DNA of 64,000 nucleotides from CAVSMC01 sp963798655 (lineage in GTDB: Bacteria; Pseudomonadota; Gammaproteobacteria; Burkholderiales; Casimicrobiaceae), in contig CAWCUH010000004.1 in the NCBI GenBank assembly GCA_963798655.1, forward strand, positions 434,001 through 498,000. The letters are read 5' to 3'. A program made the translations under genes and the position numbers. How positions within the stretch are numbered: the first letter of the stretch is position 1; each line of letters opens with the position of its first letter. The notes beneath the pieces were generated by a model that did not search any database, was not told the origin of the DNA, and saw nothing but the letters and a program-made list of their open reading frames with translations. This document shows positions 15,392-24,985 of this stretch, piece after piece.

Positions 15392-17788
15392 CTAGTTGCG
15401 TAGCGGCTTGCCGGTTTTCAATGTGTGGACGATGCGCTCGATCGTCTTGCCGTTGTGCAGCAGCGCCATGAACTCGTCGCGTTCGAGGGCGAGGAACCAG
15501 CTCTCGTCGACCGTCGTGCCGGGATCGAGCTCGCCGCCGCACAGCACGCGCGCGATCCGCCGGCCGATTTCGAAGTCGTACGCCGAGATGAACCCGCCGT
15601 CGCGCATGTTGACGAGCAGCATCGTCAATGTCGCGATGCCCGTCGTCCCGGCGACGGGCACGTTGCGCGCCGCAAGCGGCGGCCGGTACCCCGCGTCGGC
15701 GAGCGCCTGTGCCTCGCGCAGCGCGACGTAGAGCAGTTCGTGCGCGTTCGGCACGACGACGTCCGACGGACGCAGGAACCCGAGCTCCTTCGCATTGCGC
15801 GCGCTCTTCGACACGCTTGCCGTGGCGATCGTCTGGAAGTACGAGCGCAGGAACGGGAAGTGATCGGCCTGCGCGCCGACGGCGCCGCGCGCAGCCTCGC
15901 GCGTCGAGCGCACCGCGAGCTCCTTGCATCCGCCGCCGGCGGGAAGCAGCCCCACGCCGGCCTCGACCAGCCCGATGTACGACTCGAGCGCGGCGACGGT
16001 GCGATCGCAATGAAGAATGAACTCGCACGAGCCGCCGAGCGCCATGCCGCGCACGGCGGCGACGCTCGGCACGAGGCAGTACTTCAACCGCTGCGACGTG
16101 TGCTGGAACTTCGCGACCACCGACTCGACGACGCTCCAGCGGCCGGCGCGCACGTCGGGCTCGACCGCGGCGAGGTTCGCGCCGAGCGAGAACGGCTCCG
16201 TCGTCTGCCAGATGACGAGACCCGCGTGGTCGCGCTCCGCACGCTCGATCGCCGCGAGCAGCGCGTCGAGAACATCTTCGCCGATCGTGTTCGCCTTGGT
16301 CTTGAGCGAAACGATCGCGACGTCGCCGTCGAGCCGCCACATGCGCAGCGCCGGCGTCTCCATGATCGTCGTGCCCTGTGCGTAGCGCTCGCCCAGTACC
16401 GGATCGGGGTAGGGCTGCCGCTGGTAGACGGCGAGCGTCGAGCGCGCCCGGAAGGCGTTCGCCGACGCGCTGTAGGCGCCGTGCGCCGTGTGCACGCCGG
16501 ACGCCACGACGCCGCTCGACACCCACGGCGGAAGCGGCACGCGGGCGAGCGCTCGGCCCGCGTCGATGTCGTCGCGAATCCATCCGGCGACGTCGCGCCA
16601 GCCCGCCGCCTGCCACAGCTCGAACGGGCCCATCGTCCAGCCGAAGCCCCAGCGCAGCGCGAGGTCGACGTCGCGCGCGTTGTCGGCGATGGCCGCGAGA
16701 TGGAACGCGCAGTAGTGGAAGAGGTCGCGGAAAATTGCCCACAGGAACTGCGCCTGCGGATGCGGCGACGCGCGCAGTTTCCCGAGTTTCTCGCCGGGAT
16801 GCTTCAACGCGAGAATCTCGGACACCGACGCGTCGACGACGCCGGCGGCCGGCCGGTAATCGCCGGCCTTCGGGTCGAGCACCTGGATCTCGCGGCCGAC
16901 CTTGCGAAAGAAGCCGGCGCCGCTCTTCTGGCCGAGCGCGCCCCTCGCGACGAGCGCCGCGAGCACCGGCGGCTGGTCGAACAGCGGATGCCACGGATCG
17001 TCGGGAAGCGTGTCGTGCATCGTCTGCACGACGTGCGCCATCGTGTCGAGGCCGACGACGTCGCACGTACGATACGTCGCGCTCCTGGCGCGGCCGATCG
17101 CCGGCCCGGTGAGCGCGTCGACGACGTCGTACGGCAGGCCGAAGCGCTCGGTATGCGCGATCGTCGCGAGCACCGAGAAGATGCCGACACGGTTCGCGAC
17201 GAAGTTCGGCGTGTCCTTCGCGCGAACGACGCCCTTGCCGAGCGTCGTGACCAGGAACGATTCGACGCGGTCGAGCAGCGCTGCATCGGTGCCGGGATGC
17301 CCGATCAGCTCGACCAGATGCATGTAGCGCGGCGGGTTGAAGAAGTGCGCGCCGAGGAAGCGCGGGCGCAGCTCGGCGGGCAACGACTGCGCGAGCGCGG
17401 CGATCGAAAGCCCCGAGGTGTTCGTCGCAAGCACGGCGTCGGGCGCGACGTGCGGGGCGATTTTCGCGTAAAGGTCGCGTTTCCAGTCGAGCCGCTCGGC
17501 AATCGCCTCGATGATCAAGTCGCAATCGGCGAGCGACGCGAGATCGGTGTCGTAGTTAGCCGCGTCGATCCACGCGGCGCGATCTGCGGCCGCAAGCGGC
17601 GACGGCTCGAGCTTCGCCAGTCCGGCGATCGCCTTGTCGACGATCGCGTTCGGTCGGCCTTCCTTCGCCGCCAGGTCGAACAGCAGGACCGCAATGTTCG
17701 CGTTGACGAGGTGCGCGGCGATCTGCGCGCCCATCACGCCGGCGCCGAGCACGGCGGCCTTGCGCACCAGCAAGCGGCTGTCGGTCAT
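15392..17788 (-). CDS. 3-hydroxyacyl-CoA dehydrogenase/enoyl-CoA hydratase, FadN domain order
   Basis: This is a 798-residue multifunctional beta-oxidation enzyme with dehydrogenase domains first and hydratase last, the order of Bacillus FadN and the reverse of E. coli FadB. The NAD-binding motif GAGVMGAQIA is near the N-terminus, and HFFNPPRYMHLVE carries the dehydrogenase His. The C-terminal crotonase domain has Glu in GGSCEF and in LVEAGVGLLPAGGG. I chose the ATG at 17788 (MTDSRLLVRKAAVLGAG); a GTG at 17824 would add 12 residues. A thiolase gene follows immediately. Confidence 0.93.
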   Translation of the reverse strand: MTDSRLLVRKAAVLGAGVMGAQIAAHLVNANIAVLLFDLAAKEGRPNAIVDKAIAGLAKLEPSPLAAADRAAWIDAANYDTDLASLADCDLIIEAIAERLDWKRDLYAKIAPHVAPDAVLATNTSGLSIAALAQSLPAELRPRFLGAHFFNPPRYMHLVELIGHPGTDAALLDRVESFLVTTLGKGVVRAKDTPNFVANRVGIFSVLATIAHTERFGLPYDVVDALTGPAIGRARSATYRTCDVVGLDTMAHVVQTMHDTLPDDPWHPLFDQPPVLAALVARGALGQKSGAGFFRKVGREIQVLDPKAGDYRPAAGVVDASVSEILALKHPGEKLGKLRASPHPQAQFLWAIFRDLFHYCAFHLAAIADNARDVDLALRWGFGWTMGPFELWQAAGWRDVAGWIRDDIDAGRALARVPLPPWVSSGVVASGVHTAHGAYSASANAFRARSTLAVYQRQPYPDPVLGERYAQGTTIMETPALRMWRLDGDVAIVSLKTKANTIGEDVLDALLAAIERAERDHAGLVIWQTTEPFSLGANLAAVEPDVRAGRWSVVESVVAKFQHTSQRLKYCLVPSVAAVRGMALGGSCEFILHCDRTVAALESYIGLVEAGVGLLPAGGGCKELAVRSTREAARGAVGAQADHFPFLRSYFQTIATASVSKSARNAKELGFLRPSDVVVPNAHELLYVALREAQALADAGYRPPLAARNVPVAGTTGIATLTMLLVNMRDGGFISAYDFEIGRRIARVLCGGELDPGTTVDESWFLALERDEFMALLHNGKTIERIVHTLKTGKPLRN

Positions 17789-17884
17789 CGAGAGGAACTC
17801 TGAGCGGCGAAGTGTCGCGGCCACGGATGGCGAAACGCCCGCGGCCGGCGTTTCGGCCGGCCGCGGGAAGGGGTGCCGGCCGGC

Positions 17885-19318
17885 TTAGAACGTATAGGTG
17901 AACTGCGCCGAGAGAATCGTCACGCTCGCGTCGTAATGCCCGTTGACGAGGCCGTAGCCTCCGATGCAAGTGGCAGTCGACGAGCACGACGGCGGATCAC
18001 CCGTCTTGTTGATGCTGACACTGTCGGCGAAGATGTAAGTGAACCCCGCGTCGAGCTTCATCTGCGGCGAGAACTTGTACTGCGCGCCGACCGACAGCCA
18101 CCAGCGGTCGGAGTCGGGCAGGCGCACCGTGCGGAACTCGTCGCTGATCGGCGTCTGGTCGAAGGCGACGCCGCCGCGCAGCATCAGCGCGTCGTTGTAG
18201 TGATAGTTGGCGCCGACCGAGTAGCGCCACGAGTCATCCCATTTGAACGGGGTCGATTGCAGCACGGTGCCGCTGCTGCGCACGAACTTCAGCTCCGGCA
18301 GGCTGCTCCATCCCGTCCACTGAACGTCCGCCATGATGTCCCAGCGGTCGTTCAGCGTGCGGAAGTACGAGAAGTTCGCCTTGTCCGGCACTTCGATCGA
18401 CGCATTCACGCCGCCGGCGACGAGCTGCGCGTTCACTGCGTTGGCAAGGCTTCCGACGACCGGCGCGAGCGCCGGCGGCAAGGTCGGCAACGATGGCAGG
18501 TCGAAATTCACGTTGCCGGAGACGGCGTACTTGATCTTCGAACGATATGCGAGCCCGATGCGCGAGTTGCGGTCGAGGTCGAACAGCACGCCGATATTCC
18601 AGCCCCAGGCGCCGTCGCTGCCGTCGATCGTTGCTTTCGCGTCGAGGCCGCCTGTCGTCGCGATGATCCCCGGCACCGCCGCCGCCGGAATGAGACCCGC
18701 CGCGGCCGCCTGCTGTGCGGCTTGCGCAAGACCGCCGGAGTAGTTGACGCTGCTCGTGAACGTTGCGTCGATGTGCTGGTAGTTGGCGCCGACGCCGACG
18801 CTCACGCGATCGTTGAAGCGATACGCGACCGCGGGATTGACGTTCATCGTCTTGACGTCGGACTTGATGCCCTGGTAACGACCGACCCAGCCATCGCCGT
18901 AATCGGTGACGAGGCCGAACGGCACGTTGACGCCGAGCCCGATCGACCAGTTGTTCGGCAGCGGCATCGTCAGCGCGAGATTGGGCACGAAGTTCGTCGT
19001 GCCGGCGTCGCCACCTTCGTGTCCGAGCGGCTGGTTCGCCGCGGCGACCGAGTTCTCGTTGCGAAACTTGATCGACGGCGTGATGACGTGGAACGACGCG
19101 GCGACCTCGGGCCGCGCGAGCCGCGACATGCCGGCAGGATTGAACCACACGGTGCTCGCGTCTTCGGCGGCGGCGGCACCGCCGGCGAACGCGTTGCCCT
19201 GTCCGCTGCCGGCCTGCTCGGCGAGGCCGAACGCGGAGCCGTACGCGTTGCCGCCGGCGAACGCAAGTGCGGCGGCGATTGCAATGGCGACCGGAGTGCG
19301 ACGATAGGGCGTGTTCAT
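17885..19318 (-). CDS. fadL: FadL-family outer-membrane fatty-acid transporter
   Basis: This is a 477-residue outer-membrane beta-barrel that imports long-chain fatty acids. It has a signal peptide ending near AYGSAFGLAEQAGSGQGNAFAG; this NPAGMSRL-containing N-terminus is the FadL hatch signature. Alternating amphipathic strands run to the C-terminal aromatic residue (YTF). The ATG at 19318 is preceded by GAGGAGAG. A hydrophobic Ala/Pro/Val-rich loop lies in mid-protein. It stands between the two beta-oxidation modules on the same strand. Confidence 0.93.
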   Translation of the reverse strand: MNTPYRRTPVAIAIAAALAFAGGNAYGSAFGLAEQAGSGQGNAFAGGAAAAEDASTVWFNPAGMSRLARPEVAASFHVITPSIKFRNENSVAAANQPLGHEGGDAGTTNFVPNLALTMPLPNNWSIGLGVNVPFGLVTDYGDGWVGRYQGIKSDVKTMNVNPAVAYRFNDRVSVGVGANYQHIDATFTSSVNYSGGLAQAAQQAAAAGLIPAAAVPGIIATTGGLDAKATIDGSDGAWGWNIGVLFDLDRNSRIGLAYRSKIKYAVSGNVNFDLPSLPTLPPALAPVVGSLANAVNAQLVAGGVNASIEVPDKANFSYFRTLNDRWDIMADVQWTGWSSLPELKFVRSSGTVLQSTPFKWDDSWRYSVGANYHYNDALMLRGGVAFDQTPISDEFRTVRLPDSDRWWLSVGAQYKFSPQMKLDAGFTYIFADSVSINKTGDPPSCSSTATCIGGYGLVNGHYDASVTILSAQFTYTF

Positions 19319-19550
19319 CTCACATCTCTCCTCGTGGTTCGTTCGCGGCGCGCGACGCATGACGCAGGCGGAGCGCGCCATTGTTATCGGTGTGGCGGGT
19401 GGGAAACGCGATCGCCGGCTCCCTGCCGGCAGTCATTTTGACTATACACCGCACCCGCTGAACGGGCGCTGTACGCGCGCAAGCGAAGCCGCTTTGGCTC
19501 GCCGGCTGTCGCATTCTCGTCGCATGCGCGGCGCTGTGCGGCAGCACGCC

Positions 19551-19955
19551 TCAGCCGGGAGGCAGCTCGCGCGGCCGGCCGTCAGGCGCGACCGCGACGT
19601 ACGTGAGCATCGCCTCCGTAACCTTCACCGTTACGACGTCGTCGGGATTGCGCTGCGCGTAGACCTCGACCTTCACGGTGATCGACGTGCGCCCGACGCG
19701 CGTGACCGTGGCGAAGAAGCTCACCAGGTCGCCGATCGACACCGGCTGCTTGAACACGAACTCGTTGACGGCGACGGTCTTCACGCGACCGCGCGCACGA
19801 CGCATCGCCGGCACGGCGCCGGCGATGTCGACCTGCGACATGATCCAGCCGCCGAAGATGTCCCCGTTCTGGTTCGCGTCGGCCGGCATCGGCACGACGC
19901 GAAGCGCCGGCTGCGCCGCCGGCAGCGTCACCACGCCTTCGGGCGGCGCGCTCAA
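19551..19955 (-). CDS. yciA: YciA-type acyl-CoA thioesterase
   Basis: A 134-residue hot-dog-fold thioesterase that hydrolyses acyl-CoA to free acid and CoA. The motifs NQNGDIFGGWIMSQVDIAG and VNEFVFKQPVSIGDLVSF are typical of YciA and acyl-CoA hydrolases. It overlaps the end of fadD by 4 bp, so it is probably translated with it. A plausible job is releasing CoA when acyl-CoA accumulates, a valve between uptake and oxidation. Confidence 0.9.
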   Translation of the reverse strand: MSAPPEGVVTLPAAQPALRVVPMPADANQNGDIFGGWIMSQVDIAGAVPAMRRARGRVKTVAVNEFVFKQPVSIGDLVSFFATVTRVGRTSITVKVEVYAQRNPDDVVTVKVTEAMLTYVAVAPDGRPRELPPG

Positions 19956-21628
19956 GCCGCCCTCTTGCGCGCCTCGTCGCGAAGCTCACGACGCAGGATC
20001 TTGCCGACGTTCGACTTCGGCAGATCGGGACGGAACTCGACGTCGCGCGGCACCTTGTAGGCGGTCAAGTGATGGCGACAGTGCTCGAGGACGTCCTCGG
20101 CGGTGAGATTGTCGTCCTTTTTCACGACATAGAGCTTCACCGCCTCACCCGATTTCTTGTCGGGGACGCCGACCGCCGCACACTCGAGCACGCCGGGATG
20201 CATGACCGCCACGCCTTCGATCTCGTTCGGATACACGTTGAACCCGGACACGAGGATCATGTCCTTCTTGCGGTCGACGATGCGCACGTAGCCGCGCTCG
20301 TCCATCACGCCGACATCGCCGGTCGCGAACCAGCCGTCGGCGTCGAGCACCTTCGACGTCTCTTGCGGATGCTGCCAGTAGCCCTTCATCACCTGCGGTC
20401 CGCGGATGCAGATCTCGCCCGGCTGGCCGAGCGGCACTTCCCTGCCGTCGTCGTCGCGCAGCATGACCTCCGTCGACGAAATCGGCAGGCCGATCGTGCC
20501 GTTGTACGACGCAAGATCGAGCGGATTGATCGTCGCCGCCGGCGAAGTCTCGGTGAGCCCGTACGCTTCGATCAGCGGGCGGCCGGTCACGTCCTTCCAC
20601 TTCTCGGCGACGGCCTCCTGCACGGCCATGCCGCCGCCGAGGGTCAGGCGCAACGTCCTGAAGTCGAGCTTCGAGAACTCCGGCTTGTTCAGCAGCGCGT
20701 TGAACAGCGTATTGACGCCGGTGATCGCCGAGAACTCGTGCTTTCCCATCTCCTTGATGAATCCCGGTATGTCGCGCGGGTTCGTGATGAGGATGTTCTC
20801 GGCGCCCAGCGTCATGAACACGAGGCAGTTCGCCGTCAGCGAGAAGATGTGATAGAGCGGAAGCGGCGTGATGATCACTTCCTGCCGGTCGCCGGCGAGA
20901 AACGGCTTCACCCACGCGCGCGCCTGCAGCAGGTTCGCGACGATGTTCCGGTGCAGCAACATCGCGCCCTTGGCGACGCCGGTCGTCCCGCCGGTGTACT
21001 GCAGGAATGCGATGTCGTCGTGCGCGAGCGGCACGTAAGCGAGCTCGCGCTTGCCGCCGTCGGCGAGCGCGTCGGACAGAGGCACGGCGTCGGGCAGCGA
21101 GTAGGCCGGAATCATCTTCTTCACGCGCCGGAGCACGAAGTCGACTACGAGGCCCTTGACGCCAAGCATCTCGCCGATCGTCGTCGTCACCACAAGGCGA
21201 ACCTTCGTACGCGCGACGACCTGCTGCAGCGTGTGCGCGAAGTTCTCGACGACGACGATCACTTCGGCGCCCGAATCCTTGAGCTGGTGCTCGAGCTCGC
21301 GCGCCGTGTACAGCGGATTGACGTTCACGACGGTGCAGCCGGCGCGCAGCGTCCCGAAGAGGCACACCGGGTACTGGAGGATGTTCGGCATCATCAACGC
21401 GACGCGCGCGCCCTTCTTGCAGCCGTTCGCCTGCAGCCATGCGCCGAACGCGGCCGACAACGTGTCGAGCTCGGCGAAGGTGACCGACTTGCCCATGCAC
21501 GTGAACGACTTGCGCGGGCCGTACGCGCGGACGCTCTCCTCGAACACGTCGCGCACCGACGGGTATTCGTTGATGTCGATTTCGGCGGGCACACCCTTCG
21601 GGTAGTGCTTCAGCCAGATCTTCTCCAC
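19952..21628 (-). CDS. fadD: Long-chain fatty acid-CoA ligase
   Basis: This 558-residue adenylate-forming enzyme activates imported fatty acids to acyl-CoA through an acyl-AMP. The AMP-binding P-loop (YTGGTTGVAKGA), the YGLTETSPA motif, the TGDVGVMDERGYVRIVDRKKDMI hinge and the C-terminal catalytic Lys in KSNVGKILRREL are all present. The start is GTG with GGGAGGACAT just before it, which suits the family start (EKIWLKHYPKGVP). It lies downstream of FadJ and upstream of YciA in the leftward run. Confidence 0.95.
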   Translation of the reverse strand: MEKIWLKHYPKGVPAEIDINEYPSVRDVFEESVRAYGPRKSFTCMGKSVTFAELDTLSAAFGAWLQANGCKKGARVALMMPNILQYPVCLFGTLRAGCTVVNVNPLYTARELEHQLKDSGAEVIVVVENFAHTLQQVVARTKVRLVVTTTIGEMLGVKGLVVDFVLRRVKKMIPAYSLPDAVPLSDALADGGKRELAYVPLAHDDIAFLQYTGGTTGVAKGAMLLHRNIVANLLQARAWVKPFLAGDRQEVIITPLPLYHIFSLTANCLVFMTLGAENILITNPRDIPGFIKEMGKHEFSAITGVNTLFNALLNKPEFSKLDFRTLRLTLGGGMAVQEAVAEKWKDVTGRPLIEAYGLTETSPAATINPLDLASYNGTIGLPISSTEVMLRDDDGREVPLGQPGEICIRGPQVMKGYWQHPQETSKVLDADGWFATGDVGVMDERGYVRIVDRKKDMILVSGFNVYPNEIEGVAVMHPGVLECAAVGVPDKKSGEAVKLYVVKKDDNLTAEDVLEHCRHHLTAYKVPRDVEFRPDLPKSNVGKILRRELRDEARKRAA

Positions 21629-21709
21629 GATGTCCTCCCAGGCGGCGGCGCCCGGGGTCGGGTTGCGACGCTTCGTCGCGCCGCGGCGCGTCCGCTCGCG
21701 CCGGGAATC

Positions 21710-23695
21710 CTACACCCTGGACGTGTCGCCGCCTTGCCGCATCGTGGCCGCGTAATGCAGCGGGCCGCCACGGAACGGCGCGAACCCGGTGCCGAAGATC
21801 GCACCGGCGTCGACCAGGTCGGCGTCGGCGACGATACGCTCGTCGAGCGCGCGCTGCGACTCGTCGACGAAGGGACCGATCAGCCGCTGCGCGAGGCCGG
21901 CGGGAACGCTTCCCGGTGCGCGCTTTGACGGCTTGCCGCCCGCATAATCGTAGAACCCGCGCTTGGTCTTCCTGCCGAGGTGGCCGGCGGCGACGAGATC
22001 GGCGAGCTTCCTCGGCGGCGCCGCGTCAGGGGAGAGCATCTTTCCCACGGCGATGCAGATGTCGAGACCCACGGTGTCGGCAAGCTCGATCGGACCCATC
22101 GGCATGCCGAACGCGAGCGCCGCCTCGTCGACCGTTTCCGGCGCAACGCCTTCGTCGACGGCGCGCATCGCCGCCATCAGGTACGGCGCCAGCACGCGGT
22201 TCACGAGGAAGCCCGGAGCGCTCGCGACCGGCAGCGGCAGCTTGTCGATCGTGCGCACGAAGGCCGCGGCCTGCGCAACGAGCGCCTCTCGCGTGTCGCG
22301 GCCGACGACGATCTCGACCAGCATCATCTTTGCGACCGGATTGAAAAAGTGCAGCCCGACGAGGCGCGTCGGATCGGCCATCGCAGACGCGATCTCCTCG
22401 AGCGGGATCGACGACGTGTTGGTCGCTAGAATCGCCGCCGGCTTCGCGTTGCGCTCGACGGCCGCGAACAGCGCCCGCTTCGCGTCGCGATCCTCGAAGA
22501 TCGCCTCGATGATCACGTCGGCGTGGGCAACGCCGTCGCCGCCGACGTCCGGAATCAGCCGATCGAATGCATCGCGCACGCGTCGCGGATCCTTCAGACG
22601 CTCGGCGAAGAGCTTCGCCGCGCGCCCCATCGCCGGCGCAATCCGCTCGGCATTCTGGTCCTGCAGCGTCACCCGCAAGCCGCGCAGCGCGCACCACGCG
22701 GCGATGTCGCCGCCCATCGTGCCGGCGCCGACGACGTGCACGCGCGTCGCGTGGAAGTCGCTGTCCTTGCCGATCGACTTCAACCGCTCCTGCAGCTTGA
22801 ACACGCGGATCAGGTTCGCCGCCGTAGGGCTCGCGAGCAGCGAGGAAATCGACGCCGGATCGGCGGGTGGCACCGCGAGCGCATTGCCGTCATGGTTCTG
22901 CCAGATGTCGAGGATCGCGTACGGCGCCGGATAGTGCTCGCGCCGAGCGCGCTTCGCGACCTGCGCGCGCGCCTTGTACGCGATGAATCGACGCGCGATC
23001 GGTGCGAGCGAAAGCGACAACGGGAATTTCAACGTCCGCGGGGGCGGCAGCACGCGCAAGACGCCGCGCGCCGTATTGTCCATGATGCGCACCGGCACGC
23101 TCTCATCGGCAAGTCCGAGCTTCTTCGCGCGCCGTGCGTCGATGGTGCGGCCGGCCAGCATCATGTCGAGCGCCGCCGGTGCGCCGACGAGCCGCGGCAG
23201 CCGCTTGATGCCGCCCCAGCCGGGCACGATGCCGAGCATCACCTCGGGCAGCCCGAGGCGCGTGCCGGGCTCGTCCACGACGACACGGTATCGGCACGCC
23301 ATCGCGAGCTCGAGTCCGCCGCCGAGGCAGAACCCGCGCACCAATGCAAGGGTGGGATAGCGCACGTTCGCGAGCCGCTCGAACGTGTCCCAGCCTCGAC
23401 GCACGATCGCGAGCGCTTCGTCGCCACCGTGCACGTCGGCGAATTCGTCGACGTCCGCGCCGGCGATGAAACCATTCGGCTTCGCCGAAGCAATGACGAG
23501 GCCCTTGGGCGGATCGCGATCGAGCCTGTCGAGCGCCTGGTTCAGCTCGCCGAGCACCGCCGCGGAGAGCGTGTTCGTCGACGCGCCCGACTTGTCGAGG
23601 GCGAGCACCGCGACGCCGTCGGCCTCGCGCGTGAGCGTCCAGTTCGCGAACGCCGTTTCGCCGCGCGCCGCTGTCGCCTCGAGAGGCGCATTCAT
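21710..23695 (-). CDS. fadJ: FadJ-type enoyl-CoA hydratase/3-hydroxyacyl-CoA dehydrogenase
   Basis: A 661-residue bifunctional enzyme with the crotonase domain first and the dehydrogenase second, as in E. coli FadB/FadJ. The hydratase glutamates are in GGGLELAMACRYRV and LGLPEVMLGIVPGWGG. The NAD motif VVGAGTMGGDIAAW, HFFNPVAKMMLVE and the NRVLAPYLMAA helix mark the dehydrogenase. The start is ATG at 23695, 1 bp after the stop of the FadI-type thiolase gene, so the two encode the alpha/beta partners of one complex. The 60-bp in-frame upstream extension overlaps the thiolase and is rejected. Confidence 0.93.
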   Translation of the reverse strand: MNAPLEATAARGETAFANWTLTREADGVAVLALDKSGASTNTLSAAVLGELNQALDRLDRDPPKGLVIASAKPNGFIAGADVDEFADVHGGDEALAIVRRGWDTFERLANVRYPTLALVRGFCLGGGLELAMACRYRVVVDEPGTRLGLPEVMLGIVPGWGGIKRLPRLVGAPAALDMMLAGRTIDARRAKKLGLADESVPVRIMDNTARGVLRVLPPPRTLKFPLSLSLAPIARRFIAYKARAQVAKRARREHYPAPYAILDIWQNHDGNALAVPPADPASISSLLASPTAANLIRVFKLQERLKSIGKDSDFHATRVHVVGAGTMGGDIAAWCALRGLRVTLQDQNAERIAPAMGRAAKLFAERLKDPRRVRDAFDRLIPDVGGDGVAHADVIIEAIFEDRDAKRALFAAVERNAKPAAILATNTSSIPLEEIASAMADPTRLVGLHFFNPVAKMMLVEIVVGRDTREALVAQAAAFVRTIDKLPLPVASAPGFLVNRVLAPYLMAAMRAVDEGVAPETVDEAALAFGMPMGPIELADTVGLDICIAVGKMLSPDAAPPRKLADLVAAGHLGRKTKRGFYDYAGGKPSKRAPGSVPAGLAQRLIGPFVDESQRALDERIVADADLVDAGAIFGTGFAPFRGGPLHYAATMRQGGDTSRV

Positions 23696-23696
23696 C

Positions 23697-24980
23697 TCAG
23701 GTCCTTTCGACGAGCATCGCACCGCCGAGACCGCCGCCGATGCAGATGGAAGCAATCCCGCGCTTGCCCCCGGTGCGCTCGAGCACGTTCAGCAGATGCA
23801 GCACGATGCGCGCGCCGGACGCGCCCACCGGGTGACCGAGCGCGATCGCGCCGCCGTCGACGTTCAACTTCGATTCGTCGAGCGCGCCCAACGCGCCGGG
23901 CAGGCCGAGCTCGCTCCTGCAATAGTCGTCGTCCTGCCAGGCGCGGATGCAGCCGATCACCTGCGCGGCGAACGCCTCGTTGATCTCCCATGCGTCGAGG
24001 TCGTTCAGGCCGAGGCCGTGGCGCTTGAGGATCGGCGTCGCCGCGTGCACCGGGCCCAGGCCCATCTGGCCGGGATCGAGACCCGACCACTGCGAATCGA
24101 CGATGCGGCCTTTCGGGTGCAAGCCGTATTGCTCGACGGCCGCCTGCGACGCGATGACGAGCCACGCGGCCCCATCGGTCACCTGCGAGCTGTTGCCGGC
24201 GGTCACGTTGCCGTACTTGCGATCGAAGAACGGCTTGAGCTTCGCCAGGTTCTCCGGCGTCGAGTCCTCGCGCACGCCGTCGTCCATTGCGTAGACCTTC
24301 GCGTTGCGGTCGTAGAGCGGAACGAGCTCGCCGTCGAAGGCGCCGGATTGTTGCGCGGCGAGGACGCGCCGGTGGCTGCGCGCCGCATACGCGTCCATCT
24401 CGGTGCGCGTGATGCCGAAGCGGTACGCGACGTTCTCGGCCGTCTGGCCCATCAGCAAACCGACGATCGGGTCGGTCAGCCCCTTCATGAGACCGATGAC
24501 GGGCGCGAGATACGAAAGGCGGAATCGCGTCGCGAGCGCGGCTCGCTGGCCGAGCGATTTCGCCGCGTACCAGCTCGAAAGCCACGCGACCATCGCGTCG
24601 GAGAAGAGCAGCGGCGCGCGTGACAGCGCGTCGACACCGCCGGCGAGCACGAGATTCGCGCGCCCGGATCGGATGTTCGCGATCGCGGAATCGATGGCCT
24701 GCATGCCGGACGCGCAGTTGCGCATCACCGTCCACGCGGGGACCTTGTGGCCGCAGCCGATGCGCAATGCGGCGACGCGCCCGATGTTCACTTCGTCGGG
24801 CGACGGCGCCGCGCAACCGAGGATCACTTCATCGAGCTCGGCTGGCTCGAACGTCTGCCGCACGAGCAACGCGCGTCCTGCGGCGGTCGCGAGATCGGAT
24901 GCCGAGAACGGCCCCGGGCGGTTGCGCGACTTGAGGAACGGCGTGCGTGCGCCGTCGACGATGTAGATCGGTTCGTTCAT
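23697..24980 (-). CDS. fadI: FadI-type 3-ketoacyl-CoA thiolase
   Basis: A 427-residue degradative thiolase, longer than the FadA-type paralogue at 14188, as is usual for FadI. The active Cys is in MRNCASGMQA, the His in ALGHPVGASGA, and the second Cys in ASICIGGGLGGA. The start MNEPIYIVDGARTPF at 24980 is the family N-terminus. It sits between fadE (5 bp away) and fadJ (1 bp away), giving the order fadE-fadI-fadJ in the direction of transcription. Confidence 0.93.
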   Translation of the reverse strand: MNEPIYIVDGARTPFLKSRNRPGPFSASDLATAAGRALLVRQTFEPAELDEVILGCAAPSPDEVNIGRVAALRIGCGHKVPAWTVMRNCASGMQAIDSAIANIRSGRANLVLAGGVDALSRAPLLFSDAMVAWLSSWYAAKSLGQRAALATRFRLSYLAPVIGLMKGLTDPIVGLLMGQTAENVAYRFGITRTEMDAYAARSHRRVLAAQQSGAFDGELVPLYDRNAKVYAMDDGVREDSTPENLAKLKPFFDRKYGNVTAGNSSQVTDGAAWLVIASQAAVEQYGLHPKGRIVDSQWSGLDPGQMGLGPVHAATPILKRHGLGLNDLDAWEINEAFAAQVIGCIRAWQDDDYCRSELGLPGALGALDESKLNVDGGAIALGHPVGASGARIVLHLLNVLERTGGKRGIASICIGGGLGGAMLVERT

Positions 24981-24985
24981 GGCAA

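Noticed and set aside
15425..17803. A 792-codon plus-strand open frame antisense to the FadN-type gene
   Set aside because: Its translation is Arg/Glu/Val-rich without family motifs, the usual mirror of a GC-rich gene; the minus-strand gene has complete catalytic motifs.
19319..19550. Small gene between fadL and yciA
   Set aside because: Only the fadL leader with its GAGGAG site and a weak TATAGT box is visible; the short ORFs lack ribosome sites.
20069..21928. A 619-codon plus-strand open frame across fadD
   Set aside because: Antisense shadow of fadD, with no recognisable domain and an Asp/Arg/His-biased composition.
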